Under the pieces are notes generated by a model. It saw nothing but the letters and a program-made list of their open reading frames with translations. It did not search any database and was not told the DNA's origin. From assembly GCA_905183005.1 (NCBI GenBank), contig CAJJDO010000016.1, positions 255,949 through 319,948 of the forward strand: DNA of 64,000 bases, written 5' to 3'. A program made the position numbers and the translations under genes. This DNA comes from Paramecium pentaurelia (lineage: Eukaryota > Ciliophora > Oligohymenophorea > Peniculida > Parameciidae). Of the stretch, positions 12,403-24,099 are shown piece after piece (positions within the stretch are counted from its first letter, which is position 1; each line of letters opens with the position of its first letter).

Positions 12403-13236
12403 TTAATACTAGCAATTTGAATCTTAAAATAAATAATTCAAGAAGAACTTAATATCAATAAAGATGAATAAAATATCTTAAATTTTACATAATTCAAGGG
12501 TATCTTCAGGGTTCTGATCTCACTGAACACAATTAATATTTGGTAGATAAGATCATGTATTATATAAATAAGATACATTTTTAGAATGAAAAAAATTAAA
12601 AAAATACCCTTTCGATTTTGAATGTAAATCAAACAATTTATATTACTCTATATACTAATCATCTTCAATCCAAGAACACATTAAATTTTTTATATAAATT
12701 TGTTCTTCATTTACTATCTCCAAAAATTCAAATATAAACATACTATCATTCTCAAAAATAATGAGAATACTCATAACATTAATAACAAAGTAATTATTAA
12801 TTATGTAAAATATTTTAATCAAAAGCCCTTTTTTAAATGGTAACACCTAAATTTGAAATTCAAGCAATTATTAATCAATCAATAATAAAAATATAGTCAT
12901 AAACTCAAATATCTAAAAATTAATACTTTAATTAGATTAAATCAGAAGAAAACATGAATAAGAAAAAAGAATAATAATAAATAAAATTCAACTTTTGATT
13001 TGATCTAATATTAAAAAATAATTAAATGTTAGAATATGAGAGTATTAGCTAAAAAATTACTATTTGATTTTTTAAGAACAATAGAAAAATTCATTTAACA
13101 ATGATATTTCAAAAAAATAAAAACTTATTCTTACTTCTAATAAAAATTAATAAAGAAATAAATTCTAAGAATCTGAAGTATAATAAGGAATAATACTAAA
13201 ATTCAAACTAAGTAGTCAATATCAACTAGATAAATT
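12403..13236. other. AT-rich region without a convincing gene
   Basis: Several open frames exist on the plus strand (for example about 12466-12765), but none has a supported start or a recognisable motif. With a single stop codon, frames of about 100 codons are expected by chance here. Confidence 0.4.
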
Positions 13237-13952
13237 ATGAATTAAATTCTAGAAATAAATTTATCTAAACAAAAGAATTTACTTAAGTCTTTTTAATATA
13301 AACTTTTTGAAAATTCTTTTGTATTATAAAATGACAATTCTGCTCCATTAATTTTGCTATACAAAGTTACTGGTTTTCCTAATTAATTTAAAAATAATGA
13401 AAAGTAAGTACACCATATAAATAATAAACTAAATCCAAAATTATGTAATTTAGAAATCTAAACAATATAAATTATTACTAAATTATTACTAAATCTAATA
13501 AAATTGTATACATATAATTATAAATTTTCATTACTAATACAAACAGATTCAATTGAAAAAATCAGGAGAAGTTATGCAAATTAACAAAATCAAAAAAAAT
13601 AAAAATTCTAATTAGTATCCTTGAACTTCTTATTAAGTTATATTTAAAAATTATACTCAGCAGGAATAACAATTGAAACAGTAATTCCAAATTTTGAAAC
13701 CATATAGATGAGTTTGGGTGAAAAATTTTAAATAAAATCAATATCAAAAATATTAAATCAGATTTGATTGGCATAGAACCAATTATATTAAAGGAAAATT
13801 TAGAATTTAATTCAGATAATGATAGTGAATCCACTTTTTATAGAAATAAACCAGACTATAATTTTTATTAAATAGATTAATTTAATTATTAATCATTGCA
13901 GTGTCTATATTTATCTTTGCAAGATGTTTCAACGAGAATGATTTAATAATGA
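13237..13952 (+). pseudogene. possible decayed coding region, perhaps from a protein kinase
   Basis: An ATG frame from 13237 stays open for 176 codons to a TGA at 13765. The neighbouring frame then continues with coding-like sequence (SDLIGIEPIILKENLEF) to a TGA at 13950-13952. No GT...AG intron joins the two frames, so a frameshift is likely. The segment GITIETVIPNFETIQMSLG resembles a kinase catalytic loop (GIxHRDLKPxNI) in spacing but lacks His, Arg and Asp. Either a broken pseudokinase copy or a chance open frame. Confidence 0.25.
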
Positions 13953-14409
13953 TTGATTGCTATAAAGAGAATAATAAAAGCTTATATTAATTACATTTAT
14001 TATGTTTTATCAAAATTTGTTTATAAATACAATAACTAAAAAATAGATTATTATATAATGAAGATTTAATAAAACATGAATATATTATCATTAATTTGTA
14101 AAGTAATACTATAAAATTATCGAGATTGAATAGATATTGAAAAAGAAAATATTTATAGTAAATTATAATCTCATATTTATAAGATTTTTGTAAAAGAAGC
14201 AAAATAGATTCTTGAATTAAATTTAAGTATGTCTTTCATTTTAGGAATTTGGAAGAAATAAGATGTATGGAATCATAAATCTAGATCGTAAATACAATTT
14301 GAAATAAATGGATATTAAAATGTAACTAAATACAATAATTGACAATAAAATACTATTATCTATAATAAAATGAAATCTGTATTTGCTTTCACATATAATA
14401 ATATAAAAA
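13953..14409. other. intergenic region
   Basis: About 450 bp of AT-rich sequence. A 37-residue plus-strand frame (14229-14342, starting MSFILGIWKK) is the only small ORF with a normal amino-acid mix; I cannot support it as a gene. Confidence 0.4.
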
Positions 14410-15180
14410 TCATTGGTTTAAGTACTCTTTTAATTTAGAATCATAATGTCTTTAAGCATTGTTGTAAATTTATTGATATTATTATTTCTCCTCCTTAGTC
14501 CTCTGTTCATCATGAATGATTAATTTAATAATTTCACTTGCTCCTTAATTATCACCTGATTTTGCTTTTTCTTAACCTTGTCTTAATTGATTTATTATAT
14601 CCTAAAATTAATGTAGACTATTTACTTATTAATCTGGAAAAATGTGTTCCATATTGATAAGAATCATAATTACAATTTATTAAGTGAGTTCAGCTTATAT
14701 TTAAGTTTAGTTTTACTATTTCATCTACTGTTATACAATCCTGTAATAAAAATTTATAATACTGCTGCATATATTGATTCTGGAAATAAGGATTAATTTA
14801 ATTAAGTTCCTATTCACCATGAGCAAATGTGCATGTAACTCCATTTTTGCATATTCCTGTTTATGGATTAAAATGCTTACATAATTATGCTATGAAATGA
14901 TTAATCTTAATAATACTCTTATAATTTGCAATCATTGGATTAATTGGCTAGATCTTAACAGGAAGAGTTCCTTATTATTGTTATGGCATCATGAAATCAG
15001 AATTAGGTTGAAATACATTAGCATTTGCTCTAAGTTCTTATCTTCCATGAGCAAATTAACATCTTGCTCCTAATGCACAATTTCCATTTGTTACTAACAT
15101 TTAAACCATGATTTACTGAAATGTCTGCAGAGCTATGTTTTGTACTTTTAGTTTGGAAATTGAACTTGATTAACTTACAT
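14410..15180 (-). CDS. tandem CCCH zinc-finger protein (TIS11/ZFP36-like)
   Basis: 232 aa after three introns (23, 27 and 22 nt). Two CCCH fingers, each preceded by the YKTxLC lead-in of the TIS11 type: YKTQLCRHF with C-x8-C-x5-C-x3-H (CALGARCQFAHG), and YKTQLCKHF with C-x9-C-x5-C-x3-H (CKNGVTCTFAHG). Both fingers are interrupted or preceded by introns, and both are restored by splicing. The C-terminal half is Gln-rich and then coiled-coil-like. Such proteins usually bind AU-rich RNA and control mRNA stability; that role here is inferred. Confidence 0.87.
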
Positions 15181-15472
15181 TATTATATTATTATTTCAAT
15201 ATATAAAGCATAAAATAAAATATAACTAAAATTATTTAACAAATCATGAAATATCAATCTATTTCTAGATGGAATACAATAGTTTTAAGATAAAAAATAA
15301 AATTAAATACAAAATTTTGATATCATTCTTCATCAGGAGATGAGTCATCAGGCTTTTAGAATAGTCAGAAATCTAATTAGGGTCTACGGAGTATAATAAT
15401 ATAAAATAAAAAATTGAGCATTAAATTTGAAAAGGGATTTAAAAATTTTTTAAAGATTTTTTTATATAACAA

Positions 15473-16720
15473 ATGTCCCACAGAAAGTTTGAGGCACCTA
15501 GACATGGAAATCTCGGATTTACTCCAAGAAAGAGAACAAAGCATCACAGAGGAAGAATCCGAGCATTCCCTAAAGATAATGTCAAGGCTTCAGTCCATTT
15601 GACAGCATTTGCAGGATTCAAGGCTGGTATGACCCACATCTTGAGAACTGTTGAAAGACCAGGATCAAAATTGAATGGTAAGGAAGCTGTTGAAGCTGTC
15701 ACCATCGTTGAAACTCCACCTTTGGCTGTTGTTGGTATTGTTGGATATATCGAAACACCAAGAGGATTAAGAGCTTTAACAACAGTTTGGAGTACTAAGA
15801 TTGCCAAGGACACTTTAAGAAGATTCTATAAGAATTGGATGAATTCAAAGAAGAAGGCTTTCACTAATTACAATAAGGCTAATGCTGAGACAAAAAATTT
15901 GGAAACCTAATTAAAGAGAATTGTTAAGTAAAAAAATATATTAAATTATTTAGATATTGCTAAGTTGTTAGAGTAATTGCACATACTTAAATGAGCAAAT
16001 TAAACTTGAGATAAAAAAAGAATCACGTTTTTGAAATTCAAGTTAATGGAGGTACCACAGAATAAAAAGTCACTTATGCCAAAGGATTGTTAGAAAAGGA
16101 AGTTAAAGTAGATTAAGTTTTCAAATAAAACGAATAAATTGATGTTATTGGTGTCACAAAAGGTAAGGGAGTTGCTGGTGTCATCAAGAGATTTGGTGTT
16201 AAACATTTACAAAAGAAAACCCATAGAGGTTGGAGAAGAGTTGGTTGTATCGGAGGATGGCATCCAGCTAATGTCAGATACAGTGTTGCAAGAACAGGTC
16301 AATTGGGTTACCATCACAGAACTGAAATGAATAAGAAGATCTACAGAATTGGTGCTGCAGGAGATAAGAACACTGCATCAACTGAAGCAGATTTGACTTC
16401 AAAAGCAATCACTCCATTGGGTGGTTTCCCACATTATGGTGAAATCAGAAATGATTTCCTCATGCTCAAGGGAGGTATTGTTGGACCCAAGAAGAGAATA
16501 GTCTTATTAAGAAAATCTCTAGTTCCATAAACTAATAGAAAAGCTTTGGAAGAAATTACTCTCAAATTTGTTGATACTTCATCTAAAATTGGACATGGTA
16601 ATATTTTTGTCTATTTTTTTAGGACGTTTCTAAACCCAAGAAGAAAAAGCCAAATTCTATTTTACTAGAACCTAAAGAAAATTAAAACAATAGTAATAAT
16701 AATAGTAATAATAATAATGA
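15473..16720 (+). CDS. RPL3: 60S ribosomal protein uL3 with polyQ tail
   Basis: 398 aa after introns 15928-15953 (26 nt) and 16598-16622 (25 nt). It begins MSHRKFEAPRHGNLGFTPRK and carries the invariant uL3 blocks: AFAGFKAGMTH, GVTKGKGVAGVIKRFG, THRGWRRVGCIGGWHPANV, GHGRFQTQEEK. uL3 lies near the peptidyl-transferase centre. G/C-rich third positions and fewer TAA/TAG codons than neighbours fit high expression. Unusually, the protein ends in ten consecutive Gln codons (CAA plus TAA/TAG) just before the TGA. It is convergent with eL27 (88-bp gap). Confidence 0.96.
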
Positions 16721-16808
16721 TGTATAATTAACCTCATTTAAGGACAATATTAACAAGAAAATTTAATATATAATTAATTCCTTAATGCAATTATACTTAT
16801 GTAATAAA

Positions 16809-17342
16809 TCAGAACCTCAATTTTGAAAATAAGAATCTTGATTATGCCTTCTTATCAGCCAAACTTCCAGCTGGTAATGTTCTGTATTTCTCAGCCAAAT
16901 ATTTTCTCAAATTCTTTCTTAAGTCTTTTCTCTTTTCAACATTCTTCAATTCAGACTCTTTCACTCTTTCAATTCTATCTCTAACTTCTTTCAAAGTTGA
17001 TTCTTCTAATCTATATCTATAATAATTATAAAACCATTATTAACCTTGTTGGCATAATGTGATTCAGATTTAATTGCTTTATGAAAACCTTTAAAGTTGT
17101 TCTCTTTCTAATTTATTTTTAGCCCATTCTCTTTGTAACTTTTCTGGGGTATCTTTAAATTCCAACAACCAAACCATTTGGGAATTTGCAATCCTAAAAA
17201 ATTTCTATTTTATATACTTTTGTTGTTTCCTCATTTGCTTTTATTAAAATAGCTTTTTTTCCTGCATATCTGCCTGCCAACATAACTATTAAACGTCCTG
17301 GTTTTAAGCTTAAAATAGGTTTAATTCTTACAATTTTCCCAT
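16809..17342 (-). CDS. RPL27: 60S ribosomal protein eL27
   Basis: 152 aa after three introns of 23, 24 and 28 nt. The sequence is MGKFLKPGRLIVMLAGRYAG with KKAILIKANEETTKD, PNGLVVGIQRYPRKVTKRMG, LNHIMPTRYRLEE and the family-defining C-terminus FSKLRF. The first intron interrupts codon 4. The third begins GTT rather than the usual GTA. The adjacent remnant at about 17.7-18.06 kb also derives from a large-subunit protein gene. Confidence 0.94.
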
Positions 17343-17696
17343 TTCAAAACACTAAATAAATCTTTTAATTATTTAATATATATTTTCCACTAGTTAATCA
17401 TTTCATTCTCTTTCCTTCCTACAATATACAAGGACAAATATTTTCTTTAGAAATGAAATTAAAACCATTTTTAAACTAAATCAATTATACCAATATATTA
17501 AAAGAAATGAAGACTGTATGACAAAATATCGATGATATTTTTAAATTTATAACTACTTGTATAATATTGCTTATTTACATGATGTTTTTTCATGAAAATT
17601 TTCAGAATTGGTGAAAAAAATTCCAAAAATACTATTTGAATAATTATGCCATTTTTATTATTGAAATAGTTTTTTGCAATATAATCAACCAAACTT
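17343..17696. other. intergenic region
   Basis: About 350 bp of AT-rich spacer, presumably the eL27 promoter. Nothing else recognised. Confidence 0.4.
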
Positions 17697-18062
17697 ATCT
17701 CTTACTTTTTTACTCCATCTAGATTTTAGCAATTTATTACTATTATATTTTTTGTAAAATCGAAAATACTATTATTTTTACTCCTTTTCCCCAAAATCCT
17801 TATGCATTTTTTTTTTTTTTTTTTTTCTTTCATCTTAAAGTATTCTCCTTTAGTTTTTCTTGTATAAAACTCCTTCAGCATCAATTTTAGTAGATGTTCT
17901 AATAACATATACTTGATCAACTCTTTTAAAAGGAGCACCATCAATTTTGAATGATTGCTGTAAAGAAAAAGCTCTTTTTCCTTGAATATATCTGAGAATT
18001 AAATTAAGACTTTCAAACATCAATTTTACCTAATTTTGAAGGTTTTTTAGTCGAGAACAATA
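17697..18062 (-). pseudogene. eL6 (RPL6) pseudogene fragment
   Basis: The minus strand encodes a run typical of eL6: SFKIDGAPFKRVDQVYVIRT then STKIDAEGV, corresponding to the family segment around G-P-F-K-I-N-G-V-P-L-[KR]-R-V-N-Q-x-Y-V-I-A-T-S-T-K. Just upstream are GKRAFSLQQ (family GKRVVFLKQ, with the following loop deleted) and, in another frame, STKKPSKL. The parts lie in different frames with an in-frame TGA and no start codon. The downstream part degenerates into poly-Lys encoded by the T-tract at 17809-17826. A normal eL6 gene must lie elsewhere. Confidence 0.6.
17808..17826. repeat. homopolymer T tract (about 18-19 nt)
   Basis: Uninterrupted run of T on the plus strand within the eL6 remnant. 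On the minus strand it reads as poly-Lys and probably expanded after the gene lost function. Confidence 0.8.
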
Positions 18063-18348
18063 ATAATATTTTTTGTTTTTATTATATCATATCATAGATA
18101 TCATTGAAATCATATTTTATTATCAATCTATTTTTAATTAATTTATATTTTCAAAGAATAATAAGAAAATTAGCGATAACTTCCTCTTCACTCCATAAAA
18201 AATAAAATCACCATTGATAATTATAATTTATCTAAATTTTTTTTTTAATATTCATTATAATAACATATAATATTTATATAGATTGAGTAATATTGAAAAT
18301 TTAGCGTAGATCATAATAAAATAATTAATTATAACAAGTTCTTTTTAC

Positions 18349-18793
18349 TCATTCTTTGGTTGAAGCTAAGTTAATATTGGTTTGTTTTGGCTTTTTCTGT
18401 GTTAAATGTTAAATTTTGAATATAGATGCACGAGGAATAGATATTTTTTGACTTGATTTATAATAAAACATATACTAGGATAATAAGAACTTTTACTTAC
18501 GACAATTGAATTTATTCCTAACTTTTTCTTCTGTTATCGGTCAAAATAGGACAAGTATTTAAACCAGTAAGTAATTGAGTGTCACTACTTTTATTAGACA
18601 TCACTTATAGATCTTCAAAATCTTCAAATTACTCTTCATCACCATTTGAAAGTGGGCTGATACTTTATTTTGAGTAATAAGAATGAACATCTTGAAGTTT
18701 TCTTGTTGGCGTAATTGGCAAAAGGATAGGTGTTAATTGGTATTTTTTTGTCTCTTAGATAGGTTTATCAGGAGATGATTCTTCACTAAACAT
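18349..18793 (-). CDS. hypothetical protein, 140 aa
   Basis: 140 aa with one 22-nt intron near the middle. The product is hydrophilic and rich in Ser, Lys and Gln (MFSEESSPDKPIQETKKYQL at the start; QKKPKQTNINLASTKE at the end), with an acidic patch DEEQFEDFEDLQ. No transmembrane segment, Cys cluster or known domain is visible. The spliced length is an exact multiple of three and the amino-acid mix is coding-like, which supports a real gene. Function unknown. Confidence 0.55.
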
Positions 18794-19651
18794 GAGAAAA
18801 TATGTATTACATAGTTTCATCTAGTTGTGTAAATTACATATTTGAATATTATTAATCATTTTCTTTTTCTTGTATTTTTTAAAATACTTAAACATATCAA
18901 AAAAAATAAAAATATCCAGGTATAACCTTAAAATAATCAATAATCATAATTAAAAATTAATATTGAGTAAATTTAAGGAGGAAATTCAGAAATGTTCTTT
19001 AGACTCATTTATTTTTGAACTTTATTCTTTGTTCCATTATTACAGGAAAAAAATAATCTTATTGTATAAAGATTCTATGTTTTTACTAAAACTAATTTAG
19101 AACATCTAAAAATAAATGTAGTTTATCATTATTCAATAGAAACCTACTTATTTTTTTTAATAAATAAAAAAACCTTTTTTATTGAATGTTTGTTTCTTAT
19201 TATTTATTTTTCTAAATTTTGCTATTTTTATTATAAAATTATGATCTCGTGTGATAATTAAAAAAAAAATATTCTTAAAATACTTATTAATTATTATTTG
19301 ATTTAAAGAATTTCATAAATTGATAGTATAATTTTAGATTTAGCATTTGATTAATAAATTAAGATATCAATATAAATTCTTTAATTTAATAATTTTTACT
19401 TCTAAACAATTAAATAATCTTCTGAGATACTAGGATAATTTTTAACATAATTTACGAGCATTAATATTTATTGATTTGTTTTATATAAATACAATAAATA
19501 AGTGTTTATTAATTTTGTTATTCTGAAGATAAAAATTTCCATTCATTTAATCAATTAATAATTTAGATTATTAAATTTATTAGGAAAGATTATAGTTTCT
19601 AAAAATATTGTTTTTTATTTAATTTATAAAAATTAATTCATTATAAATATA
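18794..19651. other. intergenic region
   Basis: About 860 bp, strongly AT-rich, between two minus-strand genes. No convincing ORF, RNA gene or repeat was seen. Confidence 0.45.
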
Positions 19652-22600
19652 TCAAGAGTTCATTAAAAGATATAATCCTAATTTTTAGATTTTAGGTGCT
19701 TTTTCTTTAACATATTAAATTTTATTCATATCCATTTAATAATTATTAATTTCAATTTTAGATGTTACATTTTTAGTTTATTTTCTTTTAAAATTGCGAG
19801 TAATAAGCCCTTTTGTGAATTACTTATCTTCTTACCTAATATCTTATATAGGATGATCGAGATTGCATTAATATACCTTTTTATCAAATTCAGATTAAAA
19901 TGATTTTAGAAATTTAAGAAATTGAGTTTCATTCATAAATTCACATCTTCTTTTTAATTGATTCTCAATTTCAACTGGATCAAAACTACAAATCAACTTA
20001 CTTTATTTTTTTTAAGGAGACCCTACTTCTTCTTCTTTATCTCCATTTTGATTTTGTTAAGGTTGATTATTGTAATGTTAATCTTAAAATTTCAAATGTA
20101 CAATTTTTTAGATTTCTTAATCTTTTTATTTTAATTTTAATTTATGTTCACTTAAATAATCCATTTCATAATAACAACTATTAACAATATTATATCTGAA
20201 ATCTATCTTTTCTTCATAATTTCTTTAAATATTTTAAATTTAATCTTATCTTTCATTATCTAAAGAATAACAATTATTTTACATAATGAAACTTAATATT
20301 TAACATCTTGGTCATGTTGATGACTCAATTCACCAATGAGTTATTCAATAATTTATTTTTTTTATGGAAGAGACATATCATCAGGTATTTTATACTATTC
20401 CATTAATTCTCTTTCTAATTTCATTCTCTCAATTTATTTCTAATACTCAATTTACTTTTATTTTTCTTTCTCTTATTGTTCTGCTTTTCTTGGCTAATTA
20501 TAAATAAAATAAAGAATAATACATCCATTGGAGATACTTATGCAGAAGATTTTCTTCTTTATTATTAAATTTATATAGAAGGTGGTTATAATTTCTATTA
20601 TACTTTCTTAGGTTTCAATCTGCTTGTTCTTTCTGGCTCTTAGGAAGATTCATTTGTATATTCTTTTTCATAATAGCTATCTTCTGATTTCTATTTTTAT
20701 ATGGAAATCTTTGTTTGAGAATATTCATTTGATAATTAAGGTCTTTTATTTTAATTAGATTATTTCTTCCTTTTTTACACTTAATTATTTTGGATACTAC
20801 TATTATTGCTAGGTTAAGCATTATATACAGATCCAACAGGAGTATTTGGTGTAACAGATTTGGCAACACTCCTGGAAGAGGATTAAGGATGAAATGAATT
20901 ATCACCAATCTTAAGATGAATCCTATCTTAAGTTTAAAATAATATAGTTTAATGTTATCTCATAGAACCATCTAATGATTCTTCTTCTATTATATTTTCT
21001 CTATTATCACATCTACTTACTTAAATATTTATTTAATTATTATTATTATCATTTTCATAATTATTTAATGAAGATGAACTTCCAGTCTATTCTAAATTAT
21101 TTATTGTATATTAATATCTATCCTCTTCAATCTTTTCAAATCTGTTATCATTTTTAAATACTCTCTCTTATGAGTATCTTCGTTTATTCTCTTCATCTTA
21201 TTAATCATATTCATTTTCATTTCCTTAAACATTGTGAGATTTCATTCTTTTAGACCCTCTCTTAAATGAAACTGTTAATTAATTTTTATGCTATTTTTAA
21301 TCAGTTTCTGAATTATTACTAACTGAGTTTCTTTAATCTATCTTATCTTTCTGAGTTGAAGTTAATGTTTTTGAAGATAAAGGAGGAATTAATGAATTAA
21401 TTTCTTATTAATCTATAGTTTGTCTCTTAGACTAAAAAGAATGCTCGCTTTTGTTCTAAACATTTGAATCTGGTCTATAATGAACTTCTTATCTAGTTTC
21501 TTTTGGTAGTGATGATTAAGGGGAATGCTTTATAACCATACCTTCTATGTAATCTGTTTTAACAAATTAAGGACTTTCTAATTATCTTTCATCCAACTCT
21601 TTTCTGTTCACTCTTTATGAATTATTGATATTACCACAAAAACTAGTTTCTGTAGTTATTTTCTATTCCACTTAATTTTTTACTAAATCTCCTATAGATT
21701 TTTAATAATCCACTAAAGAATTTTCAGGTTTATGCTATTAATTTTTCTTTTGTTTAAATTCCTTTTATGATTATTTCTATTTATGAGTTTGTTTTTAAGA
21801 TTTAACTATAACTAATTATTTTTCATTTCTATTTCCATTATTTGTTTGTTAATTAATATTATTTGGTTTTTAATCAAATGATTATGGGATTTTAGATTTT
21901 GAGACTGGTGTTAAAGTTTATCTTTTTTGATTGTTATCTGGCTAAGTCATTAAATATGCCTATTAAGGATAATTACCTTTAATTTATTTTAATAGAACAT
22001 CTGATTATTTTCTAGATGTTAAAGTTTATTGTTAATTGCATTCTTATTAATTATTAAAAGTTGCAGAATAATTTTATACTTATCCATTTGATATTTCAGA
22101 AGTGAAGTTTGTATTTAATCCATACCTAAGCTTTTCACTTGGAATCAAACAGGATTATTATGATTCCATTTTAATTTATGATAAAGAATGATCTGATTCT
22201 TCTTAAGTCAACAAATTATAATTTAATTTTTCATTTCTTGCTGTTGATAAATTATCTTATTTTAACAATTAATCTTATGTATTATCACGACTAGTTTGAA
22301 TTGTTTTAAAATCTTTAATCTCTTTTTTATTAGAAGTAATCTAAGACAATCTGAAATTTCTTTTATTTTTTTCTGTTTTAGTAGCTTCTTCTAAAATTTA
22401 TTAATCTAAAATTTCCTTATCACTAAATTCATATGTTTAATGTTCTTTTAAATTACTATCTTTATGTGCCAATAGAGCTCCACTTTTATTTGAAATATTA
22501 ATGGATCCTCTATAACCTAAATGACGAGTTGATGATATTGTTTTTATTTCATAACTTACTTCTTACATCTTTTATTATGATTGTTAATGCTTAGCCAAGT

Positions 22601-22814
22601 TTATTTAAATTGCTTAATATGTTTTATTGAAAACAGGTAATACTTTTGCTTTTTTTTTATATTTTTATGTCATCAAATCAATGAATTAGGCTTAATCAAC
22701 AAAAGATATCAATCCTATTTTTCCTAATTAAACTCTTTCAATTATATTTGCAAGAAACATATCCTCTCTCTAATTCTATCGATTATCTCCAAATTATAGA
22801 TTAAGTGATTTCAT
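19652..22814 (-). CDS. large Q/N-rich hypothetical protein
   Basis: 1,036 aa after introns of 29 and 23 nt near the 3' end. The first 60 residues look folded (NIIERVQLGKIGLISFVDQA). The next 700 are low-complexity, dominated by Gln, Asn, Ser and Lys, with basic-acidic alternation. A charged coiled-coil-like stretch follows the first intron (KAEQQEKEKQKQIEYQKQIE), then a more ordered C-terminal 200 residues with SFDPVEIENQLKRRCEFMNE. No domain recognised. Length and composition suggest a scaffold or cortical/cytoskeletal protein, but that is only a guess. Confidence 0.7.
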
Positions 22815-23529
22815 AATAATTTTAATTATAATTGATATGAATATTTTATTCATTTAACATCACATTCAATTATTTTGTTACATTTTTTTTGAAGAAATAA
22901 TAAAAAATCAGAATATATTTTTAAAAATATATATGCAAAAAAAGATGAAGCGAATTATTAATTGAATTTGTTTTAATTATTTTTATATGAAATATTTGAA
23001 TAGAAGAAATATTAAAAGTATATAAATAATATTGTTATTTATTTACTTTAAATTATGTATTAAGAATGAATCTGTATAATAAAGATTCATTATTTAAAAG
23101 GAGATTATGTATCTGATTCCTAAATAACCTTTGTTAAATTTATTATTTAATATATTTTTCATTTTCAAATTATTTTAATTATAATATAATTAGTATTTAT
23201 ATGATTTTTTAATACATTAACAACACTCAAATATTATATTAGTTATACAAGCTGAAAATTCTTATTTAATTATTGGAAACCCTAAAGTTTATAAATATAG
23301 CAACATAGTTGTATTCTTTTTCAATTTCCAAACTTCTAAAACAAAACCAGTTGAAAATTATAATTAACATCTAATGAAGTTTGCTTCATATAAAATAAGT
23401 TCATTTAACAATCAGAATCCTTGAACATTAAACATAAATTATCTTAGAGACATAGCACTTCAGGTAAATTTGAATATGAAATGATTAAGTAATGTTAATA
23501 GTGTATCATAAAATATACATAAGGAATAA
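22815..23529. other. intergenic region
   Basis: About 715 bp of AT-rich spacer containing the presumed promoter of the Q/N-rich gene. Nothing else recognised. Confidence 0.45.
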
Positions 23530-23766
23530 TCAAAAAATATGGGAAAGTTACTTAAATTTCCTTCTTTTATATAGGTCATTTGAAGAAAGGTTAAGTTTAG
23601 GTACTGAATTTAAGTAATATCCTCTTCTTTGATTAATTGATGTAATGATGACTTGTTTCTTCAGAGTATTACTTTCAAGTAGCATATTTGATTGGCTTTA
23701 TATAAGATTCTCATCTTTAATATTACATTGTTTATTCATCTTCAATTTTAAGTTTGAACAACCCAT
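23530..23766 (-). CDS. small protein with myristoylation-type N-terminus
   Basis: 78 aa, single exon, starting MGCSNLKLKMNKQCNIKDEN. MGCS is a good N-myristoylation context with a Cys that could be palmitoylated. The rest is basic and Ser/Asn-rich (INQRRGYYLNSVPKLNLSS) with no domain. The short length makes coding status uncertain. Confidence 0.45.
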
Positions 23767-24099
23767 TTGATTAAATATTATTTATATTATCAATGATTTA
23801 ATATAATATATATTATGTTATACAAATGACAAGGAATAATATATCATATAAAATTATGAAAAAAATAAATAAAATTTTAGTTACGTAATTTTATAAAATC
23901 TGGTGTGTGTACTTGCTAAAAATTAAACAAACTAATTGTAAGAAATAAAGAACCAGTAATTTATCAGTCTATTTTAATTCCATTTAAATGTGGTAAAATG
24001 AATTGCGATTATAATATAATTTAGATTATAATTCAATTAAATCATCATTATGAAAATAATATTAAAATAAATAAATATTAAAAAATTTATATATATTAT
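23767..24099. other. intergenic region
   Basis: 333 bp of AT-rich spacer with no feature seen. Confidence 0.45.

Noticed and set aside
14229..14342. 37-aa plus-strand ORF MSFILGIWKK
   Set aside because: Too short to support without expression data; such frames are common when only TGA stops.
15544..15813. Minus-strand 89-aa ORF
   Set aside because: It lies entirely inside the uL3 gene, which has clear homology and better codon use.
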